Below are positions 27,330 through 35,782 of a DNA stretch of 64,000 nt, in pieces; position 1 is the first letter of the stretch, and the number at the start of each line of letters is the position of its first letter. Both the position numbers and the translations under genes were made by a program. The DNA lies in NCBI RefSeq assembly GCF_004335085.1, contig NZ_RQRS01000013.1:1-64000 (forward strand). Reading direction: 5' to 3'. The DNA comes from Pedobacter nototheniae (lineage in GTDB: Bacteria; Bacteroidota; Bacteroidia; Sphingobacteriales; Sphingobacteriaceae). The notes under the pieces are model-generated. The model did not search any database and was not told the origin of the DNA. It saw only the letters and a program-made list of their open reading frames with translations.

Positions 27330-28835
27330 ATGGATAACGATTTCAGTAAGCCACAACGCCAATCAGCAGCAGGAATTATTATTATGGGAAGCCACACAGC
27401 TTTCCAAATTGTAAAAATTTTTATTATTCCTTTTGTTATATCGTTGGTTAAAATGAAAACCAATAATTTGATATTCCTAGCTTCTGGCTCGGCAATTATT
27501 ATTTTCATTAGCTTTCTAATTGCTTATTTATGGTACTTAAAATTCACCTTCTTTCTGGATAAAGAAAAACAGGAATTTATTGTTAATAAGGGAATTTTTA
27601 ACCGAGATCAGGTTATTATTCAGCTCGCCAAAATCCAACAGGTAAATATCAATCAAACCATTCTTCAAAAAATTATCGGCGTTTACGGATTAAAAATTGA
27701 TACTGCAGGCTCTAATAGTGTTGAAGCCAATATAATGGCGATTGATGAAAGTTCAGCGTATAATTTAAAAGAACATCTACTTAATAAAAACATTGATTTA
27801 GCGAATATTGAAGAAAACAATGAAGTTAACACAGCAGTAGAAAATCGTTCTATTCTGCAAATTAGTAACGGAACTTTATTTAAAGTTGGTTTAACTTCAA
27901 ATTATGGAAGAAGTTTAGGTTTATTAATCTTGTTTTTAACCTCGCTAATTCATGAGGGACAGCAAATTATTAAAGCCTTCAAAATTGATGGCAATCACTA
28001 TATGTCGGTAATGAGTGGAATGGCGACTATGTTTTCGGTTGCATTTCTGGTTTTTGCGCTATTGCTTTTGTTCTTAATTTTTAATTTAGTTAGAATATTT
28101 TACAAGTATTTCGAACTCAAAATTACCCAGCATAAGCACTCCTTGCTAATATCTTATGGTTTATTTGCAAAAAAGAATACGTTAGTTAATCCTGAAAGAG
28201 TTCAGATTACGAAATACACTCAAAATTTTTTCCAGAAAAAAATAAAGCTTTTAAATATGAGTCTCAGTCAGGCACATTTTGGAAAAAGCAAGGATGGACA
28301 TGAAATGCAGGATAGTACTTTGGAAGTTGTGGGTTGCAATGCTAATGAGAGAGATGAATTATTAAAAATGATTTTTGGGAAAATCCCTGCACAGGGTAAA
28401 ATATTTGTTCCCAACTGGAGATTTATAAATCTTCCTATTTTCTTCAATCTGGTTATCCCTACAATAATTTTCTTAGTTATTGGTTTCAACGTTTCGGAAG
28501 TTAAACCCTACTTGCCACTGGCTGTTATTTATTTTTTAACAGGTGTATTTATGATTTACATGAGTTATAAAAGGCATAGAATTACTGTAAATGAAGAGTT
28601 TATCATAAAGAAAAGTGGTATTTGGGATATTTCCCACGAAATTATAACACCTAATAAAATACAGGCCATTACAACTTTTCAATATCCGTGGCATAAAGGT
28701 TTAGATGTAGGTCATCTTTGTTTGCACACTGCCGCCGGACAAATTCGATTTAAATACGGCAACTATACAGAAATTAAACAATTGGTAAACTATTGGCTTT
28801 ATCAAATTGAAAGTGGCAACAAAGATTGGATGTAA
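27330..28835 (+). CDS. Multi bPH2-domain membrane protein (YdbT-like)
   Basis: 501 aa with three pairs of membrane spans, each followed by a bPH2 domain: IIQLAKIQQVNINQTILQKI near residue 91, LVNPERVQITKYTQNFFQKK near 287, and IITPNKIQAITTFQYPWHKG near 440. It matches the YdbT layout. It begins 1 nt after the YdbS-like gene. Its stop is 14 nt before the preferred start of the next membrane protein, so a third gene is probably in the operon. Confidence 0.82.
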   Translation: MDNDFSKPQRQSAAGIIIMGSHTAFQIVKIFIIPFVISLVKMKTNNLIFLASGSAIIIFISFLIAYLWYLKFTFFLDKEKQEFIVNKGIFNRDQVIIQLAKIQQVNINQTILQKIIGVYGLKIDTAGSNSVEANIMAIDESSAYNLKEHLLNKNIDLANIEENNEVNTAVENRSILQISNGTLFKVGLTSNYGRSLGLLILFLTSLIHEGQQIIKAFKIDGNHYMSVMSGMATMFSVAFLVFALLLLFLIFNLVRIFYKYFELKITQHKHSLLISYGLFAKKNTLVNPERVQITKYTQNFFQKKIKLLNMSLSQAHFGKSKDGHEMQDSTLEVVGCNANERDELLKMIFGKIPAQGKIFVPNWRFINLPIFFNLVIPTIIFLVIGFNVSEVKPYLPLAVIYFLTGVFMIYMSYKRHRITVNEEFIIKKSGIWDISHEIITPNKIQAITTFQYPWHKGLDVGHLCLHTAAGQIRFKYGNYTEIKQLVNYWLYQIESGNKDWM

Positions 28836-28849
28836 ATAAGGAACGAATA

Positions 28850-29389
28850 ATGATTGATGCAGATAGAATTGATGTAGTAAAAAGTATAAATAGGAATAGA
28901 TTATACTTGAAAAGAAGTAAAACGAGTCGGCTCCTAATTATTTGTATCGAGGTTGCCATTATCACTATTATCCCGCTTAGTGCGATAATTATAACGCTAA
29001 AGAACACGTATCTTTTTAATCAAGGCTATACATTATATATTGCAACAGCTAATTTAGTTGCCTTTATTTTAGGCTACTTGATATTTAAATTGTTTACTGG
29101 AGGAAAAAAACTCTTAAGAATAACTGGTAACAATCTGATTGAAAACAAAGAGCATTTAAATGGCATTTTCAAACCGTTAAACTGGGAAATATATGAAGAA
29201 GATAGACTGATGATTGCCATTCCCAATTGGAAAACCCAGGTTACCATTATTTTTGATGGCAAAGATATTCTGATAAATACCATAAGATTTGGAAGAAGTA
29301 AAACCCAGGGGATGTTTGATGAAGGGCTTTATGAATACATTAAAGAAAAATTTAATGCATTGAATGCAAATAATAAGACAACCTTATAA
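28850..29389 (+). CDS. Hypothetical two-span membrane protein
   Basis: 179 aa from the ATG at 28850, which has an AAGGA site 9-13 bases upstream. A TTG frame from 28826 would overlap the previous gene and is less likely. Two membrane helices occupy about residues 28-50 and 63-83; the C-terminal half is a small alpha/beta domain (LNGIFKPLNWEIYEEDRLMI, then VTIIFDGKDILINTI). No family recognised. It likely belongs to the bPH2 operon. Confidence 0.6.
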   Translation: MIDADRIDVVKSINRNRLYLKRSKTSRLLIICIEVAIITIIPLSAIIITLKNTYLFNQGYTLYIATANLVAFILGYLIFKLFTGGKKLLRITGNNLIENKEHLNGIFKPLNWEIYEEDRLMIAIPNWKTQVTIIFDGKDILINTIRFGRSKTQGMFDEGLYEYIKEKFNALNANNKTTL

Positions 29390-29430
29390 AAGAGCAAGAA
29401 ATTATTTTCAGTCAATAAATATTGTACGTT

Positions 29431-29820
29431 ATGATAGAAATTCCAAAAGATAGAGAAATTTATGAAGGTCAAATTGCCACCTATTGGTTTAGCGATGAAA
29501 TTTTAGTGTCACTATCAAAAAGCATTAGACGTACGGTACAAAATATAACAGAAAATGTAGCTTTAGTAAAGCAGATTACAAATGGCAAGCGGATGCCATT
29601 ATTAATTTATTTAAAAAACTCTCCTGTTCCCGATCGGGAAACAAGAGAATTTTCTACCCAACAATTGCCTATCATTTATTCTGCAATGGCAATGGTTTCC
29701 AAACCAGGGCTTGCCCAATTTATTATGAAGATTTTATTCAAGTTTAAAGCATCCCCTATTCCAATAAAAAGTTTTACTGATGATGAAACTGCCAAAGAAT
29801 GGTTAAAGCAATTTATTTAA
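29431..29820 (+). CDS. STAS-like / DUF7793-like protein
   Basis: 129 aa from the ATG at 29431 (TTG at 29422 adds three residues). The sequence ATYWFSDEILVSLSKSIRRT, the R-E-T-R-EF segment and a closing SFTDDETAKEWLKQF helix resemble the STAS-like (SpoIIAA-type) fold of Bacteroidota proteins labelled DUF7793. Function is unknown. Its stop is one nucleotide from the stop of the convergent NmrA-like gene. Confidence 0.6.
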   Translation: MIEIPKDREIYEGQIATYWFSDEILVSLSKSIRRTVQNITENVALVKQITNGKRMPLLIYLKNSPVPDRETREFSTQQLPIIYSAMAMVSKPGLAQFIMKILFKFKASPIPIKSFTDDETAKEWLKQFI

Positions 29821-29821
29821 C

Positions 29822-30709
29822 TTAACTATTATAAACTAAGGCAAATTCTGAAGCGAAATCTTCAAGTTTCGTTTTTCCCAAAGCTGCTGGTCTATTTTTA
29901 TAATAATCTTCAAAAAGTACTTTATTTCTAATTGCATCTCCCATTTCCACATAATTTTTGGCAATTTCTTCAGATAATCCTGCTTGCACCATGCCTTCCA
30001 AAGCTTGTTCATTTGTAAATTCTATCCAAGGTAATTCTGCCTTGCCAACCGCTTTACCCAAAGTAGAAGCAACATCTCCAGCCGTAACTTCGTCATTACT
30101 GGCAATATAACGCACACTTGTACCGGTAAAATTTTGTTGTAACTCTTCTGCAGCTGCTTCTGCAATATCATTAGGATGTACAAGCACTAATTTAGTATCG
30201 GCGCTGTAATTAGAACCTAAAATATTTGCGTGCTTAATCATATCTATATTGCCAAAAAAGTTAATAAAGAAATAAGCCGGACGTAAATGCTTTATAGCAA
30301 CACCATCTAAATTTTTGTAAATGTTTTCTACATCATGTAAACCCGCAATTGGTCCTGTTCCTGCAGGTAAATCAGCACCGATGCTACTTAAGTTTACAAT
30401 TTTTTTAACCCCAGATTTTTTAATTGCTTCGGCATATTTACTTCCAATCCCAGCAATATAGGTTCTATAATTTGTTGTTGTAAATGAAGGCGGTACCATA
30501 GTGTAAACTGCATCTGCAGTACTAAAAGCAGAAGTTAGAAAGTCTACATCATCAATACTTCCAATGGCTGGAGTTGCTCCTAAAGCTTCTATTTCTGCCG
30601 CCCGATTAGCATTGCTGCTGATAATAGTTACTTCGTGACCTTTATTTATTAATGTTTGCGCTAATGGCTTACTAATATTTCCTAGTGATCCTGTTAATGT
30701 AATTTTCAT
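29822..30709 (-). CDS. NmrA-like NAD(P)-binding protein
   Basis: 295-aa atypical short-chain dehydrogenase of the NmrA/YtfG (quinone reductase 2) type. The nucleotide-binding start is MKITLTGSLGNISKPLAQTL, with a glycine motif GSLGNIS. The fold continues with VVNLSSIGAD and AIKHLRPAYFFINF. It may act as a redox sensor or as an NADPH quinone reductase. It is divergent from an HxlR regulator gene, a common pairing in which the regulator controls the oxidoreductase. Confidence 0.85.
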   Translation of the reverse strand: MKITLTGSLGNISKPLAQTLINKGHEVTIISSNANRAAEIEALGATPAIGSIDDVDFLTSAFSTADAVYTMVPPSFTTTNYRTYIAGIGSKYAEAIKKSGVKKIVNLSSIGADLPAGTGPIAGLHDVENIYKNLDGVAIKHLRPAYFFINFFGNIDMIKHANILGSNYSADTKLVLVHPNDIAEAAAEELQQNFTGTSVRYIASNDEVTAGDVASTLGKAVGKAELPWIEFTNEQALEGMVQAGLSEEIAKNYVEMGDAIRNKVLFEDYYKNRPAALGKTKLEDFASEFALVYNS

Positions 30710-30743
30710 ATTTAAAATGTTTTTAATCTTTTTAATTGTCTAA

Positions 30744-30784
30744 TACAAAGTTATATTTGTACTTACTTTTATACAAGTACTTAC
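30744..30784. promoter_or_regulatory. Divergent promoter/operator between nmrA-like and hxlR genes
   Basis: TACAAA (30744-30749) and TTTGTA (30756-30761) form an inverted repeat with a 6-nt gap. It overlaps a minus-strand TAACTTTG box (30753-30746) and a + strand TATATTTG box (30752-30759). Two direct GTACTTAC units (30759-30766 and 30777-30784) follow. The overlap suits autoregulation by the HxlR protein. Confidence 0.5.
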
Positions 30785-30801
30785 CCCAAAGTATGTAACT
30801 A

Positions 30802-31149
30802 ATGACAGCCATTAAGGAAAATTCTACTCGTAACTATAATAAAGGAATTGCGTTAGGCAGTTGCCCAGTAACTTTTGTAATGAATAAAATTGGTGGCTAT
30901 TGGAAGCCGATTATTTTGTACCATTTAATGAGCGGACCAAAACGCTACAGCGAATTAAAAAGGGCTATTCCGGAGATTACTGAAAAAATGTTGATTCAGC
31001 ATTTAAAACAAATGCAGGCTGATGAGCTAGTGATTAGGAAAGCAAAACCTGTTGTGCCACCAGAAGTTACTTATAGTTTAACTGCCTCAGGCAGCGAACT
31101 TTCTCAGGTATTAAATTCTATGGTGGATTGGGCCTTAAAACACAGTTGA
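30802..31149 (+). CDS. HxlR-family transcriptional regulator
   Basis: 115-aa winged-helix DNA-binding protein. The HxlR signature is clear: CPVTFVMNKIGGYWKPIILY, MSGPKRYSELKRAIPEITEKML in the recognition region, then PPEVTYSLTASG in the wing. A single Cys in the GSCPV segment is the residue that senses reactive electrophiles in some members; that function is not shown here. It probably represses or activates the divergent NmrA-like gene through the sites in the 92-bp intergenic region. Confidence 0.88.
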   Translation: MTAIKENSTRNYNKGIALGSCPVTFVMNKIGGYWKPIILYHLMSGPKRYSELKRAIPEITEKMLIQHLKQMQADELVIRKAKPVVPPEVTYSLTASGSELSQVLNSMVDWALKHS

Positions 31150-31218
31150 TTAATGTTTGGCTTTGCAATTAACAGGATATAGTTTTACTTTCGATGCCAC
31201 CTAAACCCGGGCAAAGCG

Positions 31219-31280
31219 ATTCCCCGATTTTTCATCGGGATTAGCGGAGCACGGGAACTGCCTTTACTATAAAATAATGA
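31219..31280. repeat. Dispersed intergenic repeat, copy 2
   Basis: Homologous to 24020-24080. It contains CCCGAT-ttttc-ATCGGG as a 6-bp stem with a 5-nt loop, then GGAGCACGGGAACTGCC and AAAATAATGA. Differences are substitutions and 1-bp indels. It lies in the 273-bp gap between the hxlR and uvrD genes; the rest of this gap shows nothing else recognisable. Confidence 0.6.
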
Positions 31281-31422
31281 CATTGCTTTTCTAAGAACAG
31301 CAATACACTTATATTCAGCTCATTCAGAACCAAAAATATATTATTAGGCTTCAATTTACCAACACCTTTTAATAAGCGCACATAATTTGTTATTTTTGAG
31401 CCTCAAAAAAACAGGAGCCGAT

Positions 31423-33729
31423 TTGGATTACTTAGAAGGATTAAACCCACAACAAAGAGCAGCAGTAGAGAACACTAAAGGACCGGTAATGATCGTTGCT
31501 GGTGCCGGATCGGGCAAAACCCGGGTTATTACATACCGTGTAGCCCATTTAATTCAATCGGGAACCGATGCCTTTAACATTCTGGTTTTAACCTTTACCA
31601 ACAAGGCGAGTAAGGATATGCGTGAGCGTATTAGTAAAGTTGTTGGTGCGGAGGCTAAAAACATTTGGATGGGTACTTTTCACTCTGTTTTCGCTAAAAT
31701 TCTTCGCGTTGAAGCGGAGAAAATTGGCTATCCAAGCAATTTCACCATTTACGATACCGATGATAGTAAAAGTGTAATCCGTAGTATTTTGAAAGAAATG
31801 CAGTTGGACGACAAATTATATGCAGCTAACTTTGTTTTTAACCGTATTTCTTCTGCTAAGAATAATTTAATTTCCCCTGCCGAGTACATTACCAATGATC
31901 AAATTCAGGCTGAAGATATTCAGAACAAACGTCCTTTAATTGGTCAGATTTACGAAACCTACGCCAAACGTTGTTTTAGAGCTGGTGCAATGGATTTTGA
32001 TGATTTACTTTTCAAAACTAACATTTTGTTAAAAGATCATCCTGACGTTTTAAATAAATACCAACAAAAATTTAGATACCTAATGGTGGATGAGTATCAG
32101 GATACCAACTTTTCGCAATACACCATTGTGAAAAAATTGGCGGCTGCTTATCAAAATATATGTGTTGTTGGTGATGATGCACAAAGTATTTATGCTTTCC
32201 GTGGTGCAAACATTCAGAATATTTTAAATTTTGAACGAGATTATCCTGATTTAAAGGTTTATAAATTAGAGCAAAACTATCGCTCTACCCAAAATATTGT
32301 TGATGCAGCCAGTAGTATTATTGCCAATAATAAAAATCAACTGGAAAAAAATGTGTTTTCTGATAATGAATCAGGAGATCGCATCAAAGTAACCCGTGCC
32401 TTTACCGATAATGAGGAAGGCAAACTGGTTGCAGAATCCATTGTTCAGGAGCGCAGTACAAAAGGTTATAATTATCACGATTTCGCCATTTTATACCGAA
32501 CAAATGCACAAAGTAGGGCTATGGAGGAGGCTTTAAGAAAGCTTAATGTTCCTTATCGTATTTATGGAGGACTTTCATTCTATCAGCGTAAGGAGATTAA
32601 AGATTTAATTGCTTATTTCCGCCTAACGTTTAACCCAAATGATGAAGAAGCCGTAAAACGAGTAATTAATTATCCTAAACGTGGTATTGGCGATACCTCA
32701 ATAGATAAAATTATTGTTGCCGCCGATCAGCATGATAAAACCATGTGGGAAGTAATTTCCAATGCACACATGTACGTTGATGGCCGTTTAGCCAACCAGT
32801 TGAATGATTTTTCGATGATGATTCAGAGCTTCGCAGCGGAAGCTAAAAAGTTGGATGCGTACGAAACTGCTTTATTTATTGCGCAACACGCTGGTATTTT
32901 AAAAGAATTATATAGCGATGATAGTGTTGAGGGCCGAAGCAGATACGAAAACATTCAAGAACTACTAAACGGTATTAAGGAATTTGCAGAACGTGAAGAT
33001 ATTGAAGAGCGTGGACTGGATATTTTTATGCAGGATGTTGCACTTTTAACCAATGATGATAAGGATGGCGACAAAAATAAGGATACCGTTTCCTTAATGA
33101 CCATACACTCTGCCAAAGGTTTAGAGTTTATAAATGTATTTGTTGTTGGCTTGGAAGAAAACCTTTTCCCATCGCAAATGTCAGTCAATTCACGTTCGGA
33201 TTTGGAAGAAGAGCGTCGTTTATTTTATGTAGCCGTAACTCGTGCCGAGAAAAAGTTAACCCTTACCTACTCCACCTCTCGTTACCGCTGGGGTACGCTA
33301 ACTAATTGTGAGCCAAGTCGTTTCATTAACGAAATAAATCCAAAATTTTTAGAACTGGATGTAAAACCTTCAAAATCTAATTCTTTGGAAGGTAATTTTG
33401 ATGATGAACGTAAAACATGGACATCGCAACCGCGTGATTTCTTTAGCAAACCTAAGCCTGCTGCTGGTGCAACTACTTCAGCTCCTCCAGTTAGGCCAAA
33501 AACTACTTCGTTACTAGCTAAAGCCCATGTGCCAACGCCTGGCTTTACACCATCACTTCCACACGAGTTTCAAGGTGGAATGGAAGTTGAACACGAAAAA
33601 TTTGGATTTGGAAAAATTATCAGCCTGGAAGGTCAACTACCGGATGTTAAAGCAACCGTATTTTTTCAAGGTTTAGGAAACAAGCAATTGCTGCTTAAAT
33701 TTGCTAAACTAATGATTGTAAAAAATTAA
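31423..33729 (+). CDS. UvrD/PcrA-family DNA helicase
   Basis: Superfamily 1A 3'-5' helicase of about 768 aa. The start is taken as TTG at 31423 (DYLEGLNPQQRAAVENTK), because an AGGAG lies at 31413-31417; the frame from 31387 adds 12 unlikely residues. Motifs in order: Q motif LNPQQRAAV, Walker A GAGSGKT, FTNKAS (Ia), YQDTN (II), VVGDDAQSIYAFRGA (III), LEQNYRST (IV), SLMTIHSAKGLEF (V), and VAVTRAEKKL (VI). The C-terminus has the GMEVEHEKFGFGKI Tudor-like tail that contacts RNA polymerase in UvrD/PcrA. It serves nucleotide excision and mismatch repair. Confidence 0.93.
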   Translation: MDYLEGLNPQQRAAVENTKGPVMIVAGAGSGKTRVITYRVAHLIQSGTDAFNILVLTFTNKASKDMRERISKVVGAEAKNIWMGTFHSVFAKILRVEAEKIGYPSNFTIYDTDDSKSVIRSILKEMQLDDKLYAANFVFNRISSAKNNLISPAEYITNDQIQAEDIQNKRPLIGQIYETYAKRCFRAGAMDFDDLLFKTNILLKDHPDVLNKYQQKFRYLMVDEYQDTNFSQYTIVKKLAAAYQNICVVGDDAQSIYAFRGANIQNILNFERDYPDLKVYKLEQNYRSTQNIVDAASSIIANNKNQLEKNVFSDNESGDRIKVTRAFTDNEEGKLVAESIVQERSTKGYNYHDFAILYRTNAQSRAMEEALRKLNVPYRIYGGLSFYQRKEIKDLIAYFRLTFNPNDEEAVKRVINYPKRGIGDTSIDKIIVAADQHDKTMWEVISNAHMYVDGRLANQLNDFSMMIQSFAAEAKKLDAYETALFIAQHAGILKELYSDDSVEGRSRYENIQELLNGIKEFAEREDIEERGLDIFMQDVALLTNDDKDGDKNKDTVSLMTIHSAKGLEFINVFVVGLEENLFPSQMSVNSRSDLEEERRLFYVAVTRAEKKLTLTYSTSRYRWGTLTNCEPSRFINEINPKFLELDVKPSKSNSLEGNFDDERKTWTSQPRDFFSKPKPAAGATTSAPPVRPKTTSLLAKAHVPTPGFTPSLPHEFQGGMEVEHEKFGFGKIISLEGQLPDVKATVFFQGLGNKQLLLKFAKLMIVKN

Positions 33730-33740
33730 CAATAGTCAAG

Positions 33741-33780
33741 ATTCGTCAGGTTAAGTTTAGCGAAACTCAACCTGGCGAAT
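33741..33780. terminator. Hairpin between convergent uvrD and aldo/keto reductase genes
   Basis: An 18-nt arm (33741-33758, core GTCAGGTTAAGTTT) pairs with 33763-33780 (core AAACTCAACCTGGC) across a 4-nt loop with two or three mismatches. There is no long U-tract, so it may be a mRNA 3' stabiliser as much as a terminator. Confidence 0.6.
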
Positions 33781-33785
33781 TATAA

Positions 33786-34769
33786 TTAAAATTGAGGAAG
33801 TTTTGGTTTTGTTCCCATAATTTCTTCCACCTGTTCCATCACTTTATCAGTAAGTAAAGGCACAACTTCCAAAGCGGTAAGGTTTTCTTTCAACTGCTCT
33901 CCTTTAGATGCACCTAAAATAACCGTACTTACATTTGGATTTTTTAAGCACCAAGCCAAAGAGAATTTCGCTAAAGATACATTCAGTTTATCAGCAACTT
34001 TCTGCAGTTCTTCCACTTTCTTTAATCTATCAGCCTGTAAAACATTGTCTTTTAACCAACCCAATTTCGCATCAGCCAAACGTGTATCTTTTACATCACC
34101 CTTAGTATATTTACCTGATAATAAACCAGATGCCAGTGGCGACCAAATGGTAGTGCCCAATCCGTGATCGCGGAAAAGCAATAAGAAATCATCTTCCAGT
34201 TTTTTACGCTCAAACAAATTATACTGTGGTTGTTCCATAGTAGGGCCAATTAAACGATAATCTTTAGCAACCGCAATGGCTTCGGTAATTTCTGCTGCGC
34301 TCCACTCTGATGTACCCCAATATAAAATTTTACCTTGTTGTAATAAAGTATTCATCGCTAAAACTGTTTCTTCAATCGGCGTATTTTTATCTGGACGGTG
34401 GCAAAAATATAAGTCTAAATAATCCACTTGCAAACGTTTTAAAGCGGCATTACAAGCCTCTACAACATGCTTACGTGATAAACCCATTTGATTTGGACCC
34501 TTATTTTCCGTACCAAAAAACACCTTGCTTGATACCACAAACGACTCTCTTTCCCAACCTTTTGATTTAAGGATTTTACCCATCACAATTTCCGACTTAC
34601 CTTCTGCATAACCTTCAGCATTATCAAAAAAGTTTACACCAGCATCGTATGCAATTCCCATTAATTCATCGGCAACTTTATCACTAATCTGCGCACCAAA
34701 TGTTAACCAACTACCTAATGATAAAGCGCTTACCTGTAAGCCAGATTTACCTAATCTTCTATATTCCAT
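33786..34769 (-). CDS. Aldo/keto reductase
   Basis: 327-aa cytoplasmic NADPH-dependent reductase of the voltage-gated K+ channel beta subunit / YghZ type. Visible landmarks: [29 protein letters not shown] with the catalytic Asp and Tyr, the Lys in [10 protein letters not shown] and the His in LYFCHRPD (complete D-Y-K-H tetrad), and the cofactor block [13 protein letters not shown]. The substrate is unknown. Single gene. Confidence 0.9.
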   Translation of the reverse strand: MEYRRLGKSGLQVSALSLGSWLTFGAQISDKVADELMGIAYDAGVNFFDNAEGYAEGKSEIVMGKILKSKGWERESFVVSSKVFFGTENKGPNQMGLSRKHVVEACNAALKRLQVDYLDLYFCHRPDKNTPIEETVLAMNTLLQQGKILYWGTSEWSAAEITEAIAVAKDYRLIGPTMEQPQYNLFERKKLEDDFLLLFRDHGLGTTIWSPLASGLLSGKYTKGDVKDTRLADAKLGWLKDNVLQADRLKKVEELQKVADKLNVSLAKFSLAWCLKNPNVSTVILGASKGEQLKENLTALEVVPLLTDKVMEQVEEIMGTKPKLPQF

Positions 34770-35005
34770 GTTTAATTATTGAATGTTTAAGTTTTAAATG
34801 ATTGAATTTCACTATCAATATTACCATTAAAGTTTAGAGAATGTTTGAGTTATTAGATTTTTTACAAACAACAAACTATTTCAATAAATTTATTAATTCT
34901 TTGCATCCAGATACTTTTATTATTTTTGAGTACTACAAATAAAAAATACAAGCCATATACAATAATACCCACATAAAACAATCCAAATACATATTTTTTA
35001 GCACT

Positions 35006-35611
35006 ATGAAAAACACAAAAATTTATTTTTTAGCGATGACCACTGTTGTAACGTTAATTCTTTCTTGTAAAAAAAATGACTCTTCCACACTTGAATCTAG
35101 TAATGCATTAATACAGCAAAATAATAAGCGGGCAAACGACACTCAAAATAATACAGTTAATTCTACCGAGTATATATATATTGTAAATACGGGAACTATC
35201 TACGGGCAGAGTTTAGATCCAGTTGATAATTGGGATACTTTTAGGGTTTACCAAGAAGGCAGTAATAGAAATTTAAGAATTATATGGGAAGCAAGATCTG
35301 TGAGTAAGCCAACAGGCAAGCTTGAATTAGTTGGTCCTGGCTCTTGCTTTATTCATGCTTATCCAAATTATTTTTTTGATTATTCTCTTGAAAACGAATA
35401 TATGACAACGGGTGTAGGTGCTGTACAAACTACAGTTATCCATAAAGAATATAATATTAAAATAAAAAAAGTAATAGACTTTGATACACAAGAAGATATT
35501 ACTTCACAAGTCAGTATATTTCCATCGGAAGGGATAAAAGTTCAATATACTAAACAAATACTTGGTGGAGGTGAAGGCCCCGGACAACCATCCACACCAA
35601 AATCCAAATAG
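35006..35611 (+). CDS. Hypothetical lipoprotein
   Basis: 201 aa with a lipoprotein signal (TLILSCKKND), an Asn/Ser/Thr-rich linker to about residue 50, and a beta-rich domain with YIYIVNTGTIYGQSLDPVDN. The C-terminus ends in a Gly/Pro-rich tail (GGGEGPGQPSTP). No family recognised. It has its own downstream hairpin and precedes smc by 171 nt. Confidence 0.6.
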   Translation: MKNTKIYFLAMTTVVTLILSCKKNDSSTLESSNALIQQNNKRANDTQNNTVNSTEYIYIVNTGTIYGQSLDPVDNWDTFRVYQEGSNRNLRIIWEARSVSKPTGKLELVGPGSCFIHAYPNYFFDYSLENEYMTTGVGAVQTTVIHKEYNIKIKKVIDFDTQEDITSQVSIFPSEGIKVQYTKQILGGGEGPGQPSTPKSK

Positions 35612-35626
35612 CTAATTTTTAAGTGA

Positions 35627-35651
35627 GGGGATCAATCCATTATTGATCCCC
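35627..35651 (+). terminator. Hairpin after the lipoprotein gene
   Basis: GGGGATCAAT (35627-35636) pairs fully with ATTGATCCCC (35642-35651) with a 5-nt loop. It is 16 nt past the stop codon. No U-tract follows, so termination strength is uncertain. Confidence 0.65.
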
Positions 35652-35782
35652 ATATCTAGCGTTGATGTACTAAAGATCCTTAAACTAACAAGGATTTATT
35701 TTTAAAAATCGGCTTAGTATTTAAATTGAAAATCAGCGAAATTATCCTTATTATTGAGTTCCCGTTCCAGGGTTCGATATAA

